Of a stretch of 64,000 nt of DNA, positions 51,101 through 56,147 are shown piece after piece. Origin of the DNA: Acanthornis magna (lineage: Eukaryota; Chordata; Aves; Passeriformes; Acanthizidae); the NCBI GenBank assembly GCA_036785705.1, contig JAWUZG010000970.1, positions 2,142,501-2,206,500 on the forward strand. The letters are read 5' to 3'. The notes under the pieces were generated by a model. The model saw nothing but the letters and a program-made list of their open reading frames with translations, was not told the origin of the DNA and did not search any database. Each line of letters begins with the position of its first letter. Position 1 is the first letter of the stretch. Made by a program: the position numbers and the translations under genes.

Positions 51101-53791
51101 ATATAGCACACCACCCAGAATATTTTTGAAAGGAATAAAATGTGTGATTCTGTCCTAAATAATCCTCTAATTTCTGTAACTTTAAAGACTGTGAAACTCA
51201 TGCAGTTGATGCCTCCAGAGTTTGCTGGCATTCTGAGGCAATAGCTCAGTAATCTCAATCATTTTATTTCTCTCAAAACTTAATGGGCAACTCAGATATT
51301 GAATGATGTCAGACTGACTGGACGGTTCACTGAAAAACCATACGTGAAAGGAGGCACAAGCAATTAAGCAGTCTTCTGGAAATGATCTTTTTTCACAGTA
51401 CAAGTGAATCACATTTGGAGAACACATTTTTCTCCTCTTGCTCTCATCTGTGGCCCTGGATGGTGAAGGAAACAAAATGAAGATCTCTAATGTTTCCCAA
51501 GTGTTGCTGCTATCCAGTTCCTCCAGCTAGGAAACTCATGGAGCAGTCTGCATGGTAGGGATGGTAGGTATGAGATATTTTATTCCCTCTCTGCATCTTG
51601 TGGCTGCTGCTGCCTTTCCTGTTAAAGTTGGTTTGCAGCCTCTGACATCACTGATTCAGCTATGCTTGATTGTTGTCTGGTTTCTACTTTTCTTTACAAG
51701 CATCAGGGCTAGATTTTTCTTTGGTTTCAATAAATCTAATGACAGTTATGTCCTTTTGTGTCTGACAACCAGAGCCGTAGACACATGAATTCCCATTAGC
51801 CAGAGCAAACCAGCATCTGACATCTATTCATTTGCACAATCTGCTGTGATTTGTTTGTTTTGGGCAATTAATGTAAAGAGTTCTTGGCATAGAAACAGAA
51901 TTTGAGTGAGGTTCAAGCATTCAGTTTTTCTACCCGAAAGCAATTGTGACATATGCTGCATGAAGGAATAAAGGCACAGGACCTAGAGAACAAGTCATGA
52001 TTAGTGGTAATGGAACAATCAGAACATTGGCTGAAATTTGTGTACTCAATCTCGCATACAGAACAGCCTGTGTCAGTGGAAGTGCATTACAGTGTCATCC
52101 ACCACGCACTTCTGTCATCATATTTACAGATGTATTGGTGATAATCTCAGCAAGTGTTCTTGGTGATAATCTCAACATGTGTTTTCCAGGTAGGATACCA
52201 AAGTGGTTTCATTTTCTTCAATGTTTCTCAACCCTAGTTAGTGATCAGGCATTCACAATACTCCAGTCCTCCTATTTGCCTAAGAAAAGTAGCATCAGCA
52301 GGCAGTTTTCCTACATATCACTTTACACCCCTTATTTGCTGGTAATCAATACAGTTCTGTAATTCTAGGTGCTTAGACTAGTCAGACAAATGATGAAAGT
52401 GCATTATCCTTGCTGCTTAGCAGATGGAGCTCACAACCTGCCAGTCCCCCTGAACTTTGGGAAGAGCATCTCTATTCCCTAAAGAAAAGGATCCACTCAG
52501 TTTCATGCTGCTGCTTTACTAATTTAGAAGTTAATCTCACAAAACACAGTACAAGTTCTGAAGTACAGGAAATACAAAAACAAGACAGATGAAGTGTGAC
52601 ATTTTCCTTTCCATTTGACAACGAATCAATCTCACACATAGTGGCTGATCTCAGTGGCTGAGAATTTTGGTCAGGTTGCAGCAGCAAGGATGCTTGCACT
52701 CAAGCTAAGAAGGCCTGGGAGAGTTGCAGTAGTGGTTTTGGTGTGTTCTATTTCCTAAAGAACCTGGTAAGCTTCAAATAATACAAAAATTGTGAAAATA
52801 CACCTTTATCTTCCAACTATCTTTATCTTTGATGACATAATTCTCCTTCTGTTGTTGAATAAAAGTACCTAACCAATAAGAACTTAAAACATTAACTTAA
52901 TAGTAAGGTATTCTCAGAAATCAAGAAAATTAATTCTCTGAAATCTGCCCTTTTAGAAAGGCCATAAAAATTTATGTGACATATTTAATTTGAAATTTCT
53001 AATATTTAAACTGAAGATTGAGCTTAATATCTGGACTATTAATAAACTTCTGAGGATCTCAGAACATTTGTATTTTAAACCAGAGGTTATATAACTGCAC
53101 TGCCCAAACCTTAGCCAGTATGGAAAATGCAAGCTGTGTGATTTGACTCTCATTTGGGATACAACCATTGTAAGCAGACTTTCTTGGGTAGAGAGTACAT
53201 GCATTAAACACTGAGGCATGTAAATTTCTCAGACAGCACTTACTGTGAACTTTTCCAATCCTGTGGCTCCTGCATTACCAACAAATATCCCAGAGCCAGA
53301 TTCAAATACCAAGCTTTGAGCAGACCTTTGCAACCGAAGCCTCTGATATTCTTCACAGTCCATGAACAAAGCAACATCATTTCCCTCGACAGCCACTGTA
53401 AACTTGTTCCACCTGTTGGTCATCACCGGCACTTTAAAGGAAGCGGCCTCTCGGGAGATGTGGGATCCAGGCTCTGTGTAGTACATGATTATTCTCTGGG
53501 TGCTGTCATCAACCGGTGAAATCCTCAGTCCCAGGTAGATTGTTTTCTGGAAGGCATCTGTTATTGCAAAGAGCACTCCTCCCCGGTCACTGTTTGGCTT
53601 CACGGTGACCGTGATAGCGAAATCTCTGTAGAAAGGCGATGGTATTATAGCGCTGGTCAGTCGGCCGATGTTGGAATCTGGGCCGAAGCTGTAAGCTGGG
53701 AACCCTCCATAGCCCGTGACAAAGTAGACAGAAGGAGGAAGAGGGACTCCTATTAACTCTGTGAGGTCAAGGTGTCCTTTTGAGCCTCGTT
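114..53791 (-). CDS. COL15A1: Collagen type XV alpha-1 chain, internal part of gene (24 exons, both ends missing)
   Basis: This is a multiplexin collagen, a secreted basement-membrane-zone proteoglycan chain that forms homotrimers. Twenty-four exons join in phase into 2 bases plus 749 codons without a stop. Domain order by residue of that frame: TSPN/laminin-G-like domain 1-200, acidic Ser/Thr-rich linker to about 337, then interrupted Gly-X-Y blocks 338-749. The TSPN part contains [19 protein letters not shown] and [13 protein letters not shown], shared by types XV and XVIII. The following [25 protein letters not shown] and FFNFTEI segments fit type XV in order. Missing are the upstream signal-peptide exon and, downstream of position 1, the rest of the helix and the C-terminal endostatin-like domain. 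All introns read have GT-AG borders. The alternative, COL18A1, is less likely because of the linker and the [12 protein letters not shown] interruption. Assignment rests on remembered family sequences, not a search. Confidence 0.95.
1207..2158 (-). mobile_element. CR1 LINE 3' part (minus orientation)
   Basis: The + strand starts with the reversed CR1 3' terminus (aatcacagaacattctga, then ggaagggacc and gatcatca). It continues through the usual CR1 3' region into reverse-transcriptase coding sequence: the minus strand around 1830-1998 reads [13 protein letters not shown] and [11 protein letters not shown], familiar from the end of CR1 ORF2. It is degraded, truncated at its own 5' end, and interrupted by a GCAGA repeat. 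Confidence 0.92.
1724..1782 (+). repeat. (GCAGA)n microsatellite inside CR1
   Basis: About eleven copies of gcaga/agcag with one or two variant units (agggc, aggac). The CR1 sequence continues on both sides, so the repeat expanded inside the element after insertion. Confidence 0.95.
2690..2725 (-). CDS. COL15A1: COL15A1 window exon 23: collagenous, 36 bp
   Basis: 36 bp, residues 717-728, [12 protein letters not shown], nearly identical to GPDGLPGLPGFP of human type XV. The donor is gtaagt. Confidence 0.95.
2726..4556 (-). other. COL15A1: Intron between exons 22 and 23
   Basis: No repeat, exon or RNA gene recognised. Short open frames on both strands lack any family resemblance. Confidence 0.7.
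4557..4622 (-). CDS. COL15A1: COL15A1 window exon 22: non-collagenous interruption with two sequons
   Basis: 66 bp, residues 695-716. It reads [20 protein letters not shown] and re-enters the helix. NDT and NFT are N-glycosylation sequons. It corresponds to the ITHGFMNFSDIPEL segment of human type XV, which also carries an N-F-S sequon, and COL18A1 differs here. The donor is gtgagt. Confidence 0.93.
5300..6060 (-). mobile_element. Old CR1 LINE fragment (minus orientation)
   Basis: Degenerate CR1 3'-region phrases are readable on the + strand: ctggacacagtgctgcagaa, gccaggctgagcagacccag and, further in, the ORF2-derived aatccatgttggtttctccc. Divergence is high, so the boundaries are approximate. 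Confidence 0.85.
6690..6829 (+). repeat. Pentanucleotide array with block-wise unit changes
   Basis: About 28 tandem 5-bp units. In order: a block of cctat, a block of cctgt, three cctgc, several cctgt, one cctat, then cctag units to the end. The open frames across it that read Leu-Ser-Cys-Pro-like repeats are artefacts of the 15-bp coding period. Confidence 0.97.
10782..10865 (-). CDS. COL15A1: COL15A1 window exon 21: collagenous into an interruption
   Basis: 84 bp, residues 667-694. It starts [20 protein letters not shown], aligned with GERGMDGASIVGPPG in human type XV, and ends VIAIPE at the beginning of a non-collagenous interruption. The donor is gtaagt. Confidence 0.96.
10959..10994 (-). 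CDS. COL15A1: COL15A1 window exon 20: collagenous, 36 bp
   Basis: 36 bp, residues 655-666, [12 protein letters not shown], four triplets, corresponding to GLKGEKGDRGPK of human type XV. The donor is gtgaga. It lies only 93 bp from exon 21, the shortest intron in the window. Confidence 0.95.
10995..11876 (-). other. COL15A1: Intron between exons 19 and 20
   Basis: The middle (about 11280-11560) is richer in G+C than the flanks and open in several frames on both strands. I recognise no protein or repeat there. Confidence 0.6.
11877..11939 (-). CDS. COL15A1: COL15A1 window exon 19: collagenous
   Basis: 63 bp, residues 634-654, seven Gly-X-Y triplets starting [19 protein letters not shown]. The donor is gtgagt. 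It resembles the GADGVPGFPGLPGREG region that I recall in COL18A1 more than anything in human COL15A1. Confidence 0.95.
12605..12725 (+). repeat. T/G-rich low-complexity tract
   Basis: Interrupted gtttg/tttg units with several T runs. It looks like a decayed microsatellite or an old element tail. Confidence 0.8.
13838..13860 (+). repeat. (TTTGA)n short repeat
   Basis: Four consecutive tttga units followed by tttta. Confidence 0.9.
14468..14503 (-). CDS. COL15A1: COL15A1 window exon 18: 36 bp, imperfect repeat
   Basis: 36 bp, residues 622-633, [12 protein letters not shown]. Gly occupies every third position ([12 protein letters not shown]) except that the second triplet starts with Ser. It has clear AG and GT borders (donor gtggga) and is in phase. 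It is one of three exons without a recalled human counterpart, and the least certain of the three. Confidence 0.83.
14504..16880 (-). other. COL15A1: Intron between exons 17 and 18
   Basis: No exon, repeat or RNA gene recognised. Confidence 0.65.
16881..16925 (-). CDS. COL15A1: COL15A1 window exon 17: collagenous, 45 bp
   Basis: 45 bp, residues 607-621, [15 protein letters not shown], five Gly-X-Y triplets, phase 0. The donor is gtacaa. I recall no counterpart in human COL15A1 at this position (see findings). Confidence 0.92.
16926..19366 (-). other. COL15A1: Intron between exons 16 and 17
   Basis: It contains a CR1 fragment (18355-18765). Nothing else recognised. Confidence 0.8.
18355..18765 (-). 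mobile_element. CR1 LINE 3' fragment (minus orientation)
   Basis: It starts with the reversed CR1 end (tggaatcatagaaacaggat) and continues with ggccatctaatccaaacacc and the following CR1 3'-region sequence, including agcctgaacacctcaagctg. It is moderately diverged and the inner boundary is approximate. Confidence 0.85.
19367..19435 (-). CDS. COL15A1: COL15A1 window exon 16: interruption with Glu-Gly-Ser-Gly-Ser
   Basis: 69 bp, residues 584-606. It starts [15 protein letters not shown], a glycosaminoglycan-type acidic Ser-Gly motif shared by types XV and XVIII, and ends in the helix sequence IPGSRGPK. The donor is gtaagt. Confidence 0.95.
19436..23297 (-). other. COL15A1: Intron between exons 15 and 16
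   Basis: It holds a CR1 piece (19995-20290). The rest, including the open frames at 20998-21325, shows no recognised family. Confidence 0.75.
19995..20290 (-). mobile_element. CR1-like LINE 3' fragment (minus orientation)
   Basis: The + strand shows aattgtagaattaattatgt, then gagatctcagaggctgccta and gcccagcctcctgttgaaag, an old copy of the CR1 3' end, ending near the ctccatatttcccatggaga region. Boundaries are uncertain. Confidence 0.75.
23298..23450 (-). CDS. COL15A1: COL15A1 window exon 15: collagenous with six Gly-Pro-Pro triplets
   Basis: 153 bp, residues 533-583. Fourteen Gly-X-Y triplets end in six consecutive Gly-Pro-Pro, the most stable type of triplet, then break into LSYSLGFE at the start of a non-collagenous interruption. 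Human type XV has a Cys-containing GCTMGLGFE here as I recall it; this copy shows no Cys. The near-identical 9-bp DNA units make the exon prone to slippage and to assembly error. The donor is gtattt. Confidence 0.96.
23518..23858 (-). mobile_element. CR1 LINE 3' fragment (minus orientation)
   Basis: It begins gggatcacagaatggtttgg on the + strand, the reversed CR1 terminus. The standard CR1 3'-region text follows: ccctctgccatgagcaggga, then ggtcccagagctggacacag. The last 80 bp before the LTR are poorly matched. Confidence 0.9.
23859..24378 (+). mobile_element. Endogenous-retrovirus LTR (+ orientation, antisense to COL15A1)
   Basis: About 520 bp, starting near tgctgtgcttttcactagta and ending near gttaagccactaca. 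It contains a CRE palindrome and a TATA-like box (see separate entry). The end resembles the avian LTR consensus phrase that I know as ggggttaaaccacgaca. A fragment of the same family lies at 47654-47820. No clear target-site duplication was found, so the ends are uncertain by a few bases. No internal retroviral genes adjoin it. Confidence 0.8.
24071..24093 (+). promoter_or_regulatory. LTR promoter core: CRE palindrome and TATA-like box
   Basis: A perfect tgacgtca (24071-24078) is followed eight bases later by tataaaag (24086-24093), on the + strand within the LTR. The spacing and order are those of a retroviral U3 core promoter. Any transcript would run antisense to COL15A1. Present-day activity is unknown. 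Confidence 0.65.
24548..24583 (-). CDS. COL15A1: COL15A1 window exon 14: collagenous, 36 bp
   Basis: 36 bp, residues 521-532, [12 protein letters not shown], four Gly-X-Y triplets. The acceptor is preceded by a long T run on the minus strand and the donor is gtaaca. Phase 0 at both ends. Confidence 0.94.
24584..26677 (-). other. COL15A1: Intron between exons 13 and 14
   Basis: It contains an LTR 3' fragment (26025-26253). The remainder is A/T-rich with nothing recognised. Confidence 0.75.
26025..26253 (+). mobile_element. LTR 3'-end fragment (+ orientation)
   Basis: The stretch from ggtgtttaaaataatg through aattaatttccccaagtc, ctaagtgatctctccgtcct and gtgggcacctggtgcccagc corresponds to the U5-side end of a common avian LTR family. 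Its last 35 bp resemble the end of the solo LTR at 33515-34747. The 5' two thirds are missing. Confidence 0.75.
26678..26740 (-). CDS. COL15A1: COL15A1 window exon 13: collagenous
   Basis: 63 bp, residues 500-520, seven perfect Gly-X-Y triplets starting [16 protein letters not shown] and ending in a basic GKGKK. The donor is gtaagt. Confidence 0.95.
27934..27956 (+). repeat. C-run tract, G-quadruplex-capable on the minus strand
   Basis: Runs of 5, 10 and 5 C separated by one or two bases. On the transcribed COL15A1 sense strand this is G5-AA-G10-T-G5, which meets the four-G-tract consensus. Confidence 0.85.
29841..29976 (-). mobile_element. tRNA-Ile-derived SINE with CR1 tail (TguSINE1-like)
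   Basis: Read on the minus strand, the head is ttagctcagttggttggagt followed by gtggtgctaataaagccatg, a tRNA-Ile-like body. The A box is the ttagctcagttgg stretch and a degenerate B box reads gggtctgatcc. The tail is the CR1 3' end: gatgatccttgtgggtccgt, then ccaattcagaatattctgat. The tRNA-Ile plus CR1-tail design is that of TguSINE1, described from the zebra finch, and points to a passerine host. It is diverged and not a functional tRNA. Confidence 0.87.
30509..30634 (-). CDS. COL15A1: COL15A1 window exon 12: collagenous
   Basis: 126 bp, residues 458-499. Six Gly-X-Y triplets ([18 protein letters not shown]) are followed by a six-residue interruption, APDSGV, and six more triplets through [18 protein letters not shown]. 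The interruption sits where human type XV reads GTDVFM. The donor is gtgagt. Confidence 0.96.
30635..32423 (-). other. COL15A1: Intron between exons 11 and 12
   Basis: It contains a CR1 fragment (31790-32142). Nothing else recognised. Confidence 0.8.
31790..32142 (+). mobile_element. CR1 LINE 3' end (+ orientation)
   Basis: The classic CR1 tail is readable: gacattaggaagaaattgtt, then gcaccagcacaggttgccca, gaggccaggctggatggggc and the terminus ctatgattctgtgatt. The copy is 5'-truncated and well preserved at its 3' end. Confidence 0.95.
32424..32486 (-). CDS. COL15A1: COL15A1 window exon 11: non-collagenous, Ser-Gly-Ser-Gly site
   Basis: 63 bp, residues 437-457, with no Gly-X-Y repeat. It contains [17 protein letters not shown] Ser-Gly-Ser-Gly within many acidic residues is a strong candidate glycosaminoglycan attachment site and corresponds to the GSGSGD of human type XV. 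The donor is gtaagt. Confidence 0.94.
33510..33514 (+). repeat. Target-site duplication, left copy
   Basis: gatac, identical to 34748-34752 on the other side of the solo LTR. Confidence 0.8.
33515..34747 (+). mobile_element. Solo LTR, 1233 bp, with 5-bp target-site duplication
   Basis: It begins tgtggtagttttgcc and ends ctcgaca (TGT...ACA). It is flanked by the direct repeat gatac at 33510-33514 and 34748-34752. The 5' part includes a TATA-like catatttaag (33714-33723). The middle is G+C-rich with repeated cccgtgggga/gtgggagggaccc motifs. The 3' part has three imperfect copies of a block ending in a gaagaattgtg/gatggactgac phrase. A 5-bp duplication suits an ERVL-like class, but the exact family is unassigned. 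The long overlapping open frames here are LTR composition effects. No internal viral genes are present. Confidence 0.85.
34748..34752 (+). repeat. Target-site duplication, right copy
   Basis: gatac, identical to 33510-33514. Confidence 0.8.
35397..35474 (-). CDS. COL15A1: COL15A1 window exon 10: collagenous block into an interruption
   Basis: 78 bp, residues 411-436. It starts [20 protein letters not shown] and ends APSRGL, entering a non-collagenous interruption. The family position corresponds to the GDAGEELPGPP region of human type XV. The donor is gtgagt. Confidence 0.93.
35475..38962 (-). other. COL15A1: Intron between exons 9 and 10
   Basis: No repeat, exon or RNA gene recognised in 3.5 kb. 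Confidence 0.65.
38963..39025 (-). CDS. COL15A1: COL15A1 window exon 9: collagenous
   Basis: 63 bp, residues 390-410, seven uninterrupted Gly-X-Y triplets ending [12 protein letters not shown]. This matches the GMKGQAGPKGEK of human type XV as I recall it. The donor is gtatgt. Confidence 0.95.
39026..41323 (-). other. COL15A1: Intron between exons 8 and 9
   Basis: A purine-rich stretch (about 40540-40960) is open in two + frames but shows no known domain. Otherwise nothing recognised. Confidence 0.6.
41324..41350 (-). CDS. COL15A1: COL15A1 window exon 8: 27-bp collagenous micro-exon
   Basis: 27 bp, residues 381-389, GIPGKNGLP: three perfect Gly-X-Y triplets, in frame with both neighbours. 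The donor is gtaagt and the acceptor is atttta-ttttag. It is short enough to be missed by automated gene prediction. Confidence 0.9.
41351..42449 (-). other. COL15A1: Intron between exons 7 and 8
   Basis: Its right half is a solo LTR (41871-42382). Its left half (41430-41870) is G+C-richer with CpG and has no recognised identity. Confidence 0.7.
41871..42382 (+). mobile_element. Solo LTR, 512 bp, with tatg target-site duplication
   Basis: The termini are tgttgcggtggtc and cctcgcgttaca (TGT...ACA), flanked by tatg at 41867-41870 and 42383-42386. The flanking repeat extends to catatg if the last two LTR bases are counted in the target. Internal features are an attggcc/ccattgg CCAAT-type pair, a C/T-rich U5-like region and CpG-rich 3' sequence. 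A 4-bp duplication would fit an ERV1-like element. Orientation is probable rather than certain. No internal region is present. Confidence 0.75.
42450..42578 (-). CDS. COL15A1: COL15A1 window exon 7: first collagenous block with interruption
   Basis: 129 bp, residues 338-380, phase 0 at both ends. It opens [17 protein letters not shown] and continues through an acidic non-Gly-X-Y stretch (EDVENKD) into [16 protein letters not shown]. The interrupted repeat is typical of multiplexins. The donor is gtgagt. Confidence 0.93.
42579..43257 (-). other. COL15A1: Intron between exons 6 and 7
   Basis: Nothing recognised. Confidence 0.65.
43258..43298 (-). CDS. COL15A1: COL15A1 window exon 6: 41-bp exon with two N-glycosylation sequons
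   Basis: 41 bp, residues 325-337 plus two bases completing a Ser codon. It encodes [13 protein letters not shown], containing the sequons NGT and NIS, and is the last segment before the Gly-X-Y repeats. The acceptor has a strong pyrimidine tract (ctcctcttttcattag) and the donor is gtgagt. The length is not a multiple of three, and phases agree only if exon 5 precedes it, which supports both exons. Confidence 0.85.
43299..45850 (-). other. COL15A1: Intron between exons 5 and 6
   Basis: It contains a CR1 reverse-transcriptase fragment (43590-44345). The rest is unrecognised. Confidence 0.8.
43590..44345 (+). mobile_element. CR1 LINE ORF2 fragment (+ orientation), decayed reverse transcriptase
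   Basis: The translated remnants [17 protein letters not shown] and [11 protein letters not shown] match the palm region of CR1 reverse transcriptase, including the FADD catalytic motif. The first catalytic Asp region reads LGF where LDF is expected. [17 protein letters not shown] continues the family sequence. Frame changes and stops show it is dead. It ends around gtaacattggacacaag. Confidence 0.92.
45851..45973 (-). CDS. COL15A1: COL15A1 window exon 5: linker with Ser-Gly-Ala-Gly
   Basis: 123 bp, residues 284-323 plus split codons at both ends (phase 1 to phase 1, so skippable in frame). It is rich in Thr and Ser and includes [13 protein letters not shown], an acidic Ser-Gly motif typical of chondroitin sulphate attachment. 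This matches the DSGSGAG stretch that I recall in human type XV. The acceptor is a T-rich tract ending atttag and the donor is gtataa. Confidence 0.9.
46836..46868 (+). repeat. T-rich tract
   Basis: Nearly pure T with a few C, about 33 bp. Confidence 0.9.
47219..47247 (-). promoter_or_regulatory. COL15A1: G-quadruplex-capable tract at the exon 4 5' splice site
   Basis: The minus strand reads gtttgggggggaggtttcgg and then gggggtgggg, starting at the splice-donor GT itself. The G runs are 7, 2, 6 and 4, meeting the four-tract consensus with loops up to seven bases. It could form in the pre-mRNA next to U1 binding and influence splicing; this is inferred only. Confidence 0.6.
47248..47386 (-). 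CDS. COL15A1: COL15A1 window exon 4: acidic linker
   Basis: 139 bp, residues 237-282 plus one base of the next codon. It starts [20 protein letters not shown] and is rich in Glu, Ser and Thr. The acceptor follows a run of T. The 5' splice site is the weak tctg|gtttgg at the edge of a G-rich tract. It was chosen because it is the only nearby GT that leaves one base, as exon 5 requires. Because the exon is asymmetric (phase 0 to phase 1), skipping it alone would shift the frame. Confidence 0.82.
47654..47820 (+). mobile_element. LTR 3'-end fragment (+ orientation)
   Basis: It contains tattaaattgtctttatatc, aacccacaagttttctgact and gtgtggtgcttagtggccag, ending ttaaatcacat. It is the end of the same avian LTR family as 23859-24378, where the matching text is agtaaactgccttatctcaa. 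The fragment starts with a short direct duplication of cattccaggtcag (47654-47681). Confidence 0.78.
48230..48585 (+). mobile_element. CR1 LINE 3' end (+ orientation)
   Basis: Old copy with recognisable tail: gaaattcatgttctatgtca, gaggaaattcaaaaccctct, then gaggtccctttcaaactcaa and ctggtctgtgattctgtg. Confidence 0.82.
49083..49182 (+). mobile_element. Possible CR1 fragment (+ orientation)
   Basis: The text tgtgaggaacggactggaat, then atttaagcctggcagtaaaa, resembles the CR1 3' region around the phrase for lead-in to attgtttagcctggagaa. It is short and diverged. Confidence 0.45.
49790..49876 (-). CDS. COL15A1: COL15A1 window exon 3: acidic linker, possible glycosaminoglycan site
   Basis: 87 bp, residues 208-236, phase 0 at both ends. 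It starts [15 protein letters not shown]. Two Ser-Gly dipeptides sit close to acidic residues (DDDPY just before, ENE after), the usual context for chondroitin or heparan sulphate attachment. The ASGDSSG start matches the ASGETSG that I recall in human COL15A1 and is a main reason to prefer COL15A1 over COL18A1. The donor is gtaagg. Confidence 0.93.
49877..50297 (-). other. COL15A1: Intron between exons 2 and 3
   Basis: 421 bp with nothing recognised. Confidence 0.7.
50298..50372 (-). CDS. COL15A1: COL15A1 window exon 2: end of TSPN domain
   Basis: 75 bp, residues 183-207, phase 0 at both ends. It begins [19 protein letters not shown], completing the last strand of the TSPN domain, and ends in the acidic EDDDPY. 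The Cys is the second conserved TSPN cysteine. The donor is gtaagt. Confidence 0.95.
50373..53243 (-). other. COL15A1: Intron between exons 1 and 2
   Basis: The only structure noticed is a two-copy tandem duplication (52135-52183). No transposon recognised. Confidence 0.7.
52135..52183 (+). repeat. Two-copy tandem duplication, about 25 bp unit
   Basis: The unit ttggtgataatctcagcaag plus tgttc is followed at once by ttggtgataatctcaacatg plus tgttt, with about three mismatches. Confidence 0.85.
53244..53791 (-). CDS. COL15A1: COL15A1 window exon 1: TSPN (laminin-G-like) domain
   Basis: A 548-bp exon encoding residues 1-182, starting with two bases of a split codon. It opens with [20 protein letters not shown] and continues through [15 protein letters not shown], the conserved beginning of the type XV/XVIII TSPN domain. 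The domain is a beta-sandwich in the extracellular N-terminal non-collagenous region. The Cys in MDCEEYQ probably pairs with the Cys in exon 2 (EDHCED), as in other TSPN domains. The acceptor is a T-rich tract ending in gcacag and the donor is gtaagt. The single large exon keeps nearly the whole domain together. The exon is markedly richer in CpG than the surrounding introns. Confidence 0.97.
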
Positions 53792-56147
53792 CTGTGCATG
53801 AGAAAAAAATGTGTTATTTATCTTTGAGGTACAAAGCCCATTTAATTTACATGATTTAAGAAAGGCCTGGAAAATGGAAATGCAGTGTTATAATACCAGC
53901 AACCTATTTCTAATACTTCAGGCCACAGTCCAGGTAGTGCTTAAGCACATCTAGCTATGTACATGTCATTCTTTGTCCTTTGACTAACAGAGGTTACTCA
54001 TATGCTGAAGGAAGGCACATGTAAACATTTGGTGAAATTGATGGTAATAAGTATTTCCTGCAACGTATATTTGCTTCAGCTGTCCATAAACTGCAGAAAA
54101 TGCTGAATGTGCTTCCATAGTGGATTAAGTGGAAAATGAGAAACATTTGTTTTCTTAAATAAATCAAGATCCTTTATCATTACAAAGACAGCAATAGCTC
54201 CTTACAAACAGCATGACACAGTTTCACAAAACAGCATAAAATTTACAGTGGATTTGCTTTACAGAAACAATTGTCCTGAAATATTTTTGAAAGTTTAGAA
54301 GCTATGTTTAGAAACATTAGAACTAGCTCCTTATCCAGAAACCAAATCCCTTCGACACTTCTTAATTCTTTGCCAGATAGATCTTTTTTCCCCTTCCCAA
54401 TAGCTTGAAAAATGGATATACTTTTTTCTGGCCAAACACACCTAACAATATTTTGATTGTGAGTCTAATAGTGGGTCATGTTTTCTATTCACATGTACAT
54501 ACATGTAAAGGAACCTCCACTACAAGCAAGATACATAAACCATTACACAAGGGTAAAAAGGTAATGAAAACAGTAATCTTGAAGGAGAATATAGGAGCTG
54601 TACACAGATACCAAACCTACATCCAAAGAGTCATGGTGGAGTGACCAAAAAAGGAGATGGACAGTGTCTAAGGTGTTCAGCAATCAGGCTTGGACAGCAA
54701 GGTGCATCCTAGGAGTGAAACTAATAAATACAACAGTACTTTCCCATTTCTCATTCTCGGGGGAAGCTTTGGTGATTGCAAAAGAGCCTGTTCATTCTCC
54801 CCACACATGGGGAGCTGCAGTCTGGGTGCAGTTTTCCAGTCACTCATCCAACAGTAACACACAGAGCCCCAAACATCGGCTCTTTTAGCACAGCCTCTGA
54901 GACAAACAAAATGTATTTGCAAAAGGTGGCAGCAAAGACAGCAAAAAATCAGGATTTTCATTTGAGTAAAAGAAGTCAGAAGGCCCAGAAAAAGTCTAAA
55001 CTTCAGTGAGGCTGGGGTAGTATCTTGCACCTATCTGCTGCAGAAAACCAAAACAAAACAAGAAGCGTCTAGCCAAATTCTGTACTTACAGCTCATACCC
55101 AGCTCTTAATGGATTTATGAGGACCTAGAGACACAGTTAAAAGCAGAATACAGACCTACAGCCACAGATTTTCAATTATCTCTGACAAAATTAATGTCTC
55201 CCTAATGCAGTTATGTTAGAATAAAAAATACTCTCTAATTCCCTTACATAAACAGGTAAATGCTATGCTATTTTAAGTACCTTTAAGCCAGCAGAGCACT
55301 ATGTTGTACCAGAATAGTTTTGTTTCAAACAGTACTAAGGCACTGGATATCGGGGAGAATCCAGAATTCATCCCATTTATATCCATGTTTTCTAGACCTG
55401 AGGCGCTGGAAGATGTAGTACAGAAGCATCTTTGATATTAGCTGTATTTTATCTCAACAAGTATAACCCCATAAACTGGGATAGTATTTTTATAATTTAG
55501 AGCTATGAGCTGTGCTGTGCTTTGCATTTGTTACTATTTGTTACTCTATGTTTTAGCTGGAATTGTTATAGAATTTGCAGATAGCTGACAATTCCCACTG
55601 GGTAGCTTCAGGGTCCATTTGAGAAGCACCAGTGTGTTGTAAAAATCATCTTATAAGTCAATACACTGTGTTTCAAGACTGCAAATGGCAATAGTGGAGG
55701 TTAGATTGTTTTTGGGGTTTTTTTTCCCCTTCAGTGAAGTTTTTTGATGTAATTACTTAGGCGGGGTGGAATTTCAAACCTGTGGGATCCAAAATACTTT
55801 TTCACTTCACACAAGGGATGAAGTATAGAGGAAAAAACCTACCTGCATGGAGGCCTACTACGTTTATTTTAGATGTTAAGGCATAAACACAGTATTTATA
55901 TGTTATAAATGGGAATGGGGGGGACAGGCAGAGAAAGGCCCACATTCATAGAATTTTACTTATTACACCCACCTGTGCCCTCTTGGTTAGGAGCCTCCTT
56001 TCAGATGCAGTGTCTGGCACTCGCAGCACTGCTCTCTGGACTGGGCACATGCGTGACCTCATCCTGGTTACCTCCTCGTGTTTTCCTTCATGGAGCAGGG
56101 TAGTCCCAATGCTGGGCCTGTTCCAAAACCCTTGGATGATCAAGCTG

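Noticed and set aside
51997..52362. 121-residue + strand open frame with hydrophobic stretches
   Set aside because: It has no recognised domain, start context or splice partner, and it spans a tandem duplication. The length is compatible with chance in 64 kb.
114..53791. The gene could be COL18A1 rather than COL15A1
   Set aside because: The TSPN domain alone is compatible with both. The linker ([15 protein letters not shown]), [12 protein letters not shown] and the [25 protein letters not shown] junction fit type XV as I recall it. An alignment would settle it.
54677..55030. Hydrophobic 117-residue minus-strand open frame upstream of the TSPN exon as a signal-peptide exon
   Set aside because: It shows no COL15A1-like N-terminus, and no donor leaving one base before aacgagg was evident after a plausible signal peptide.
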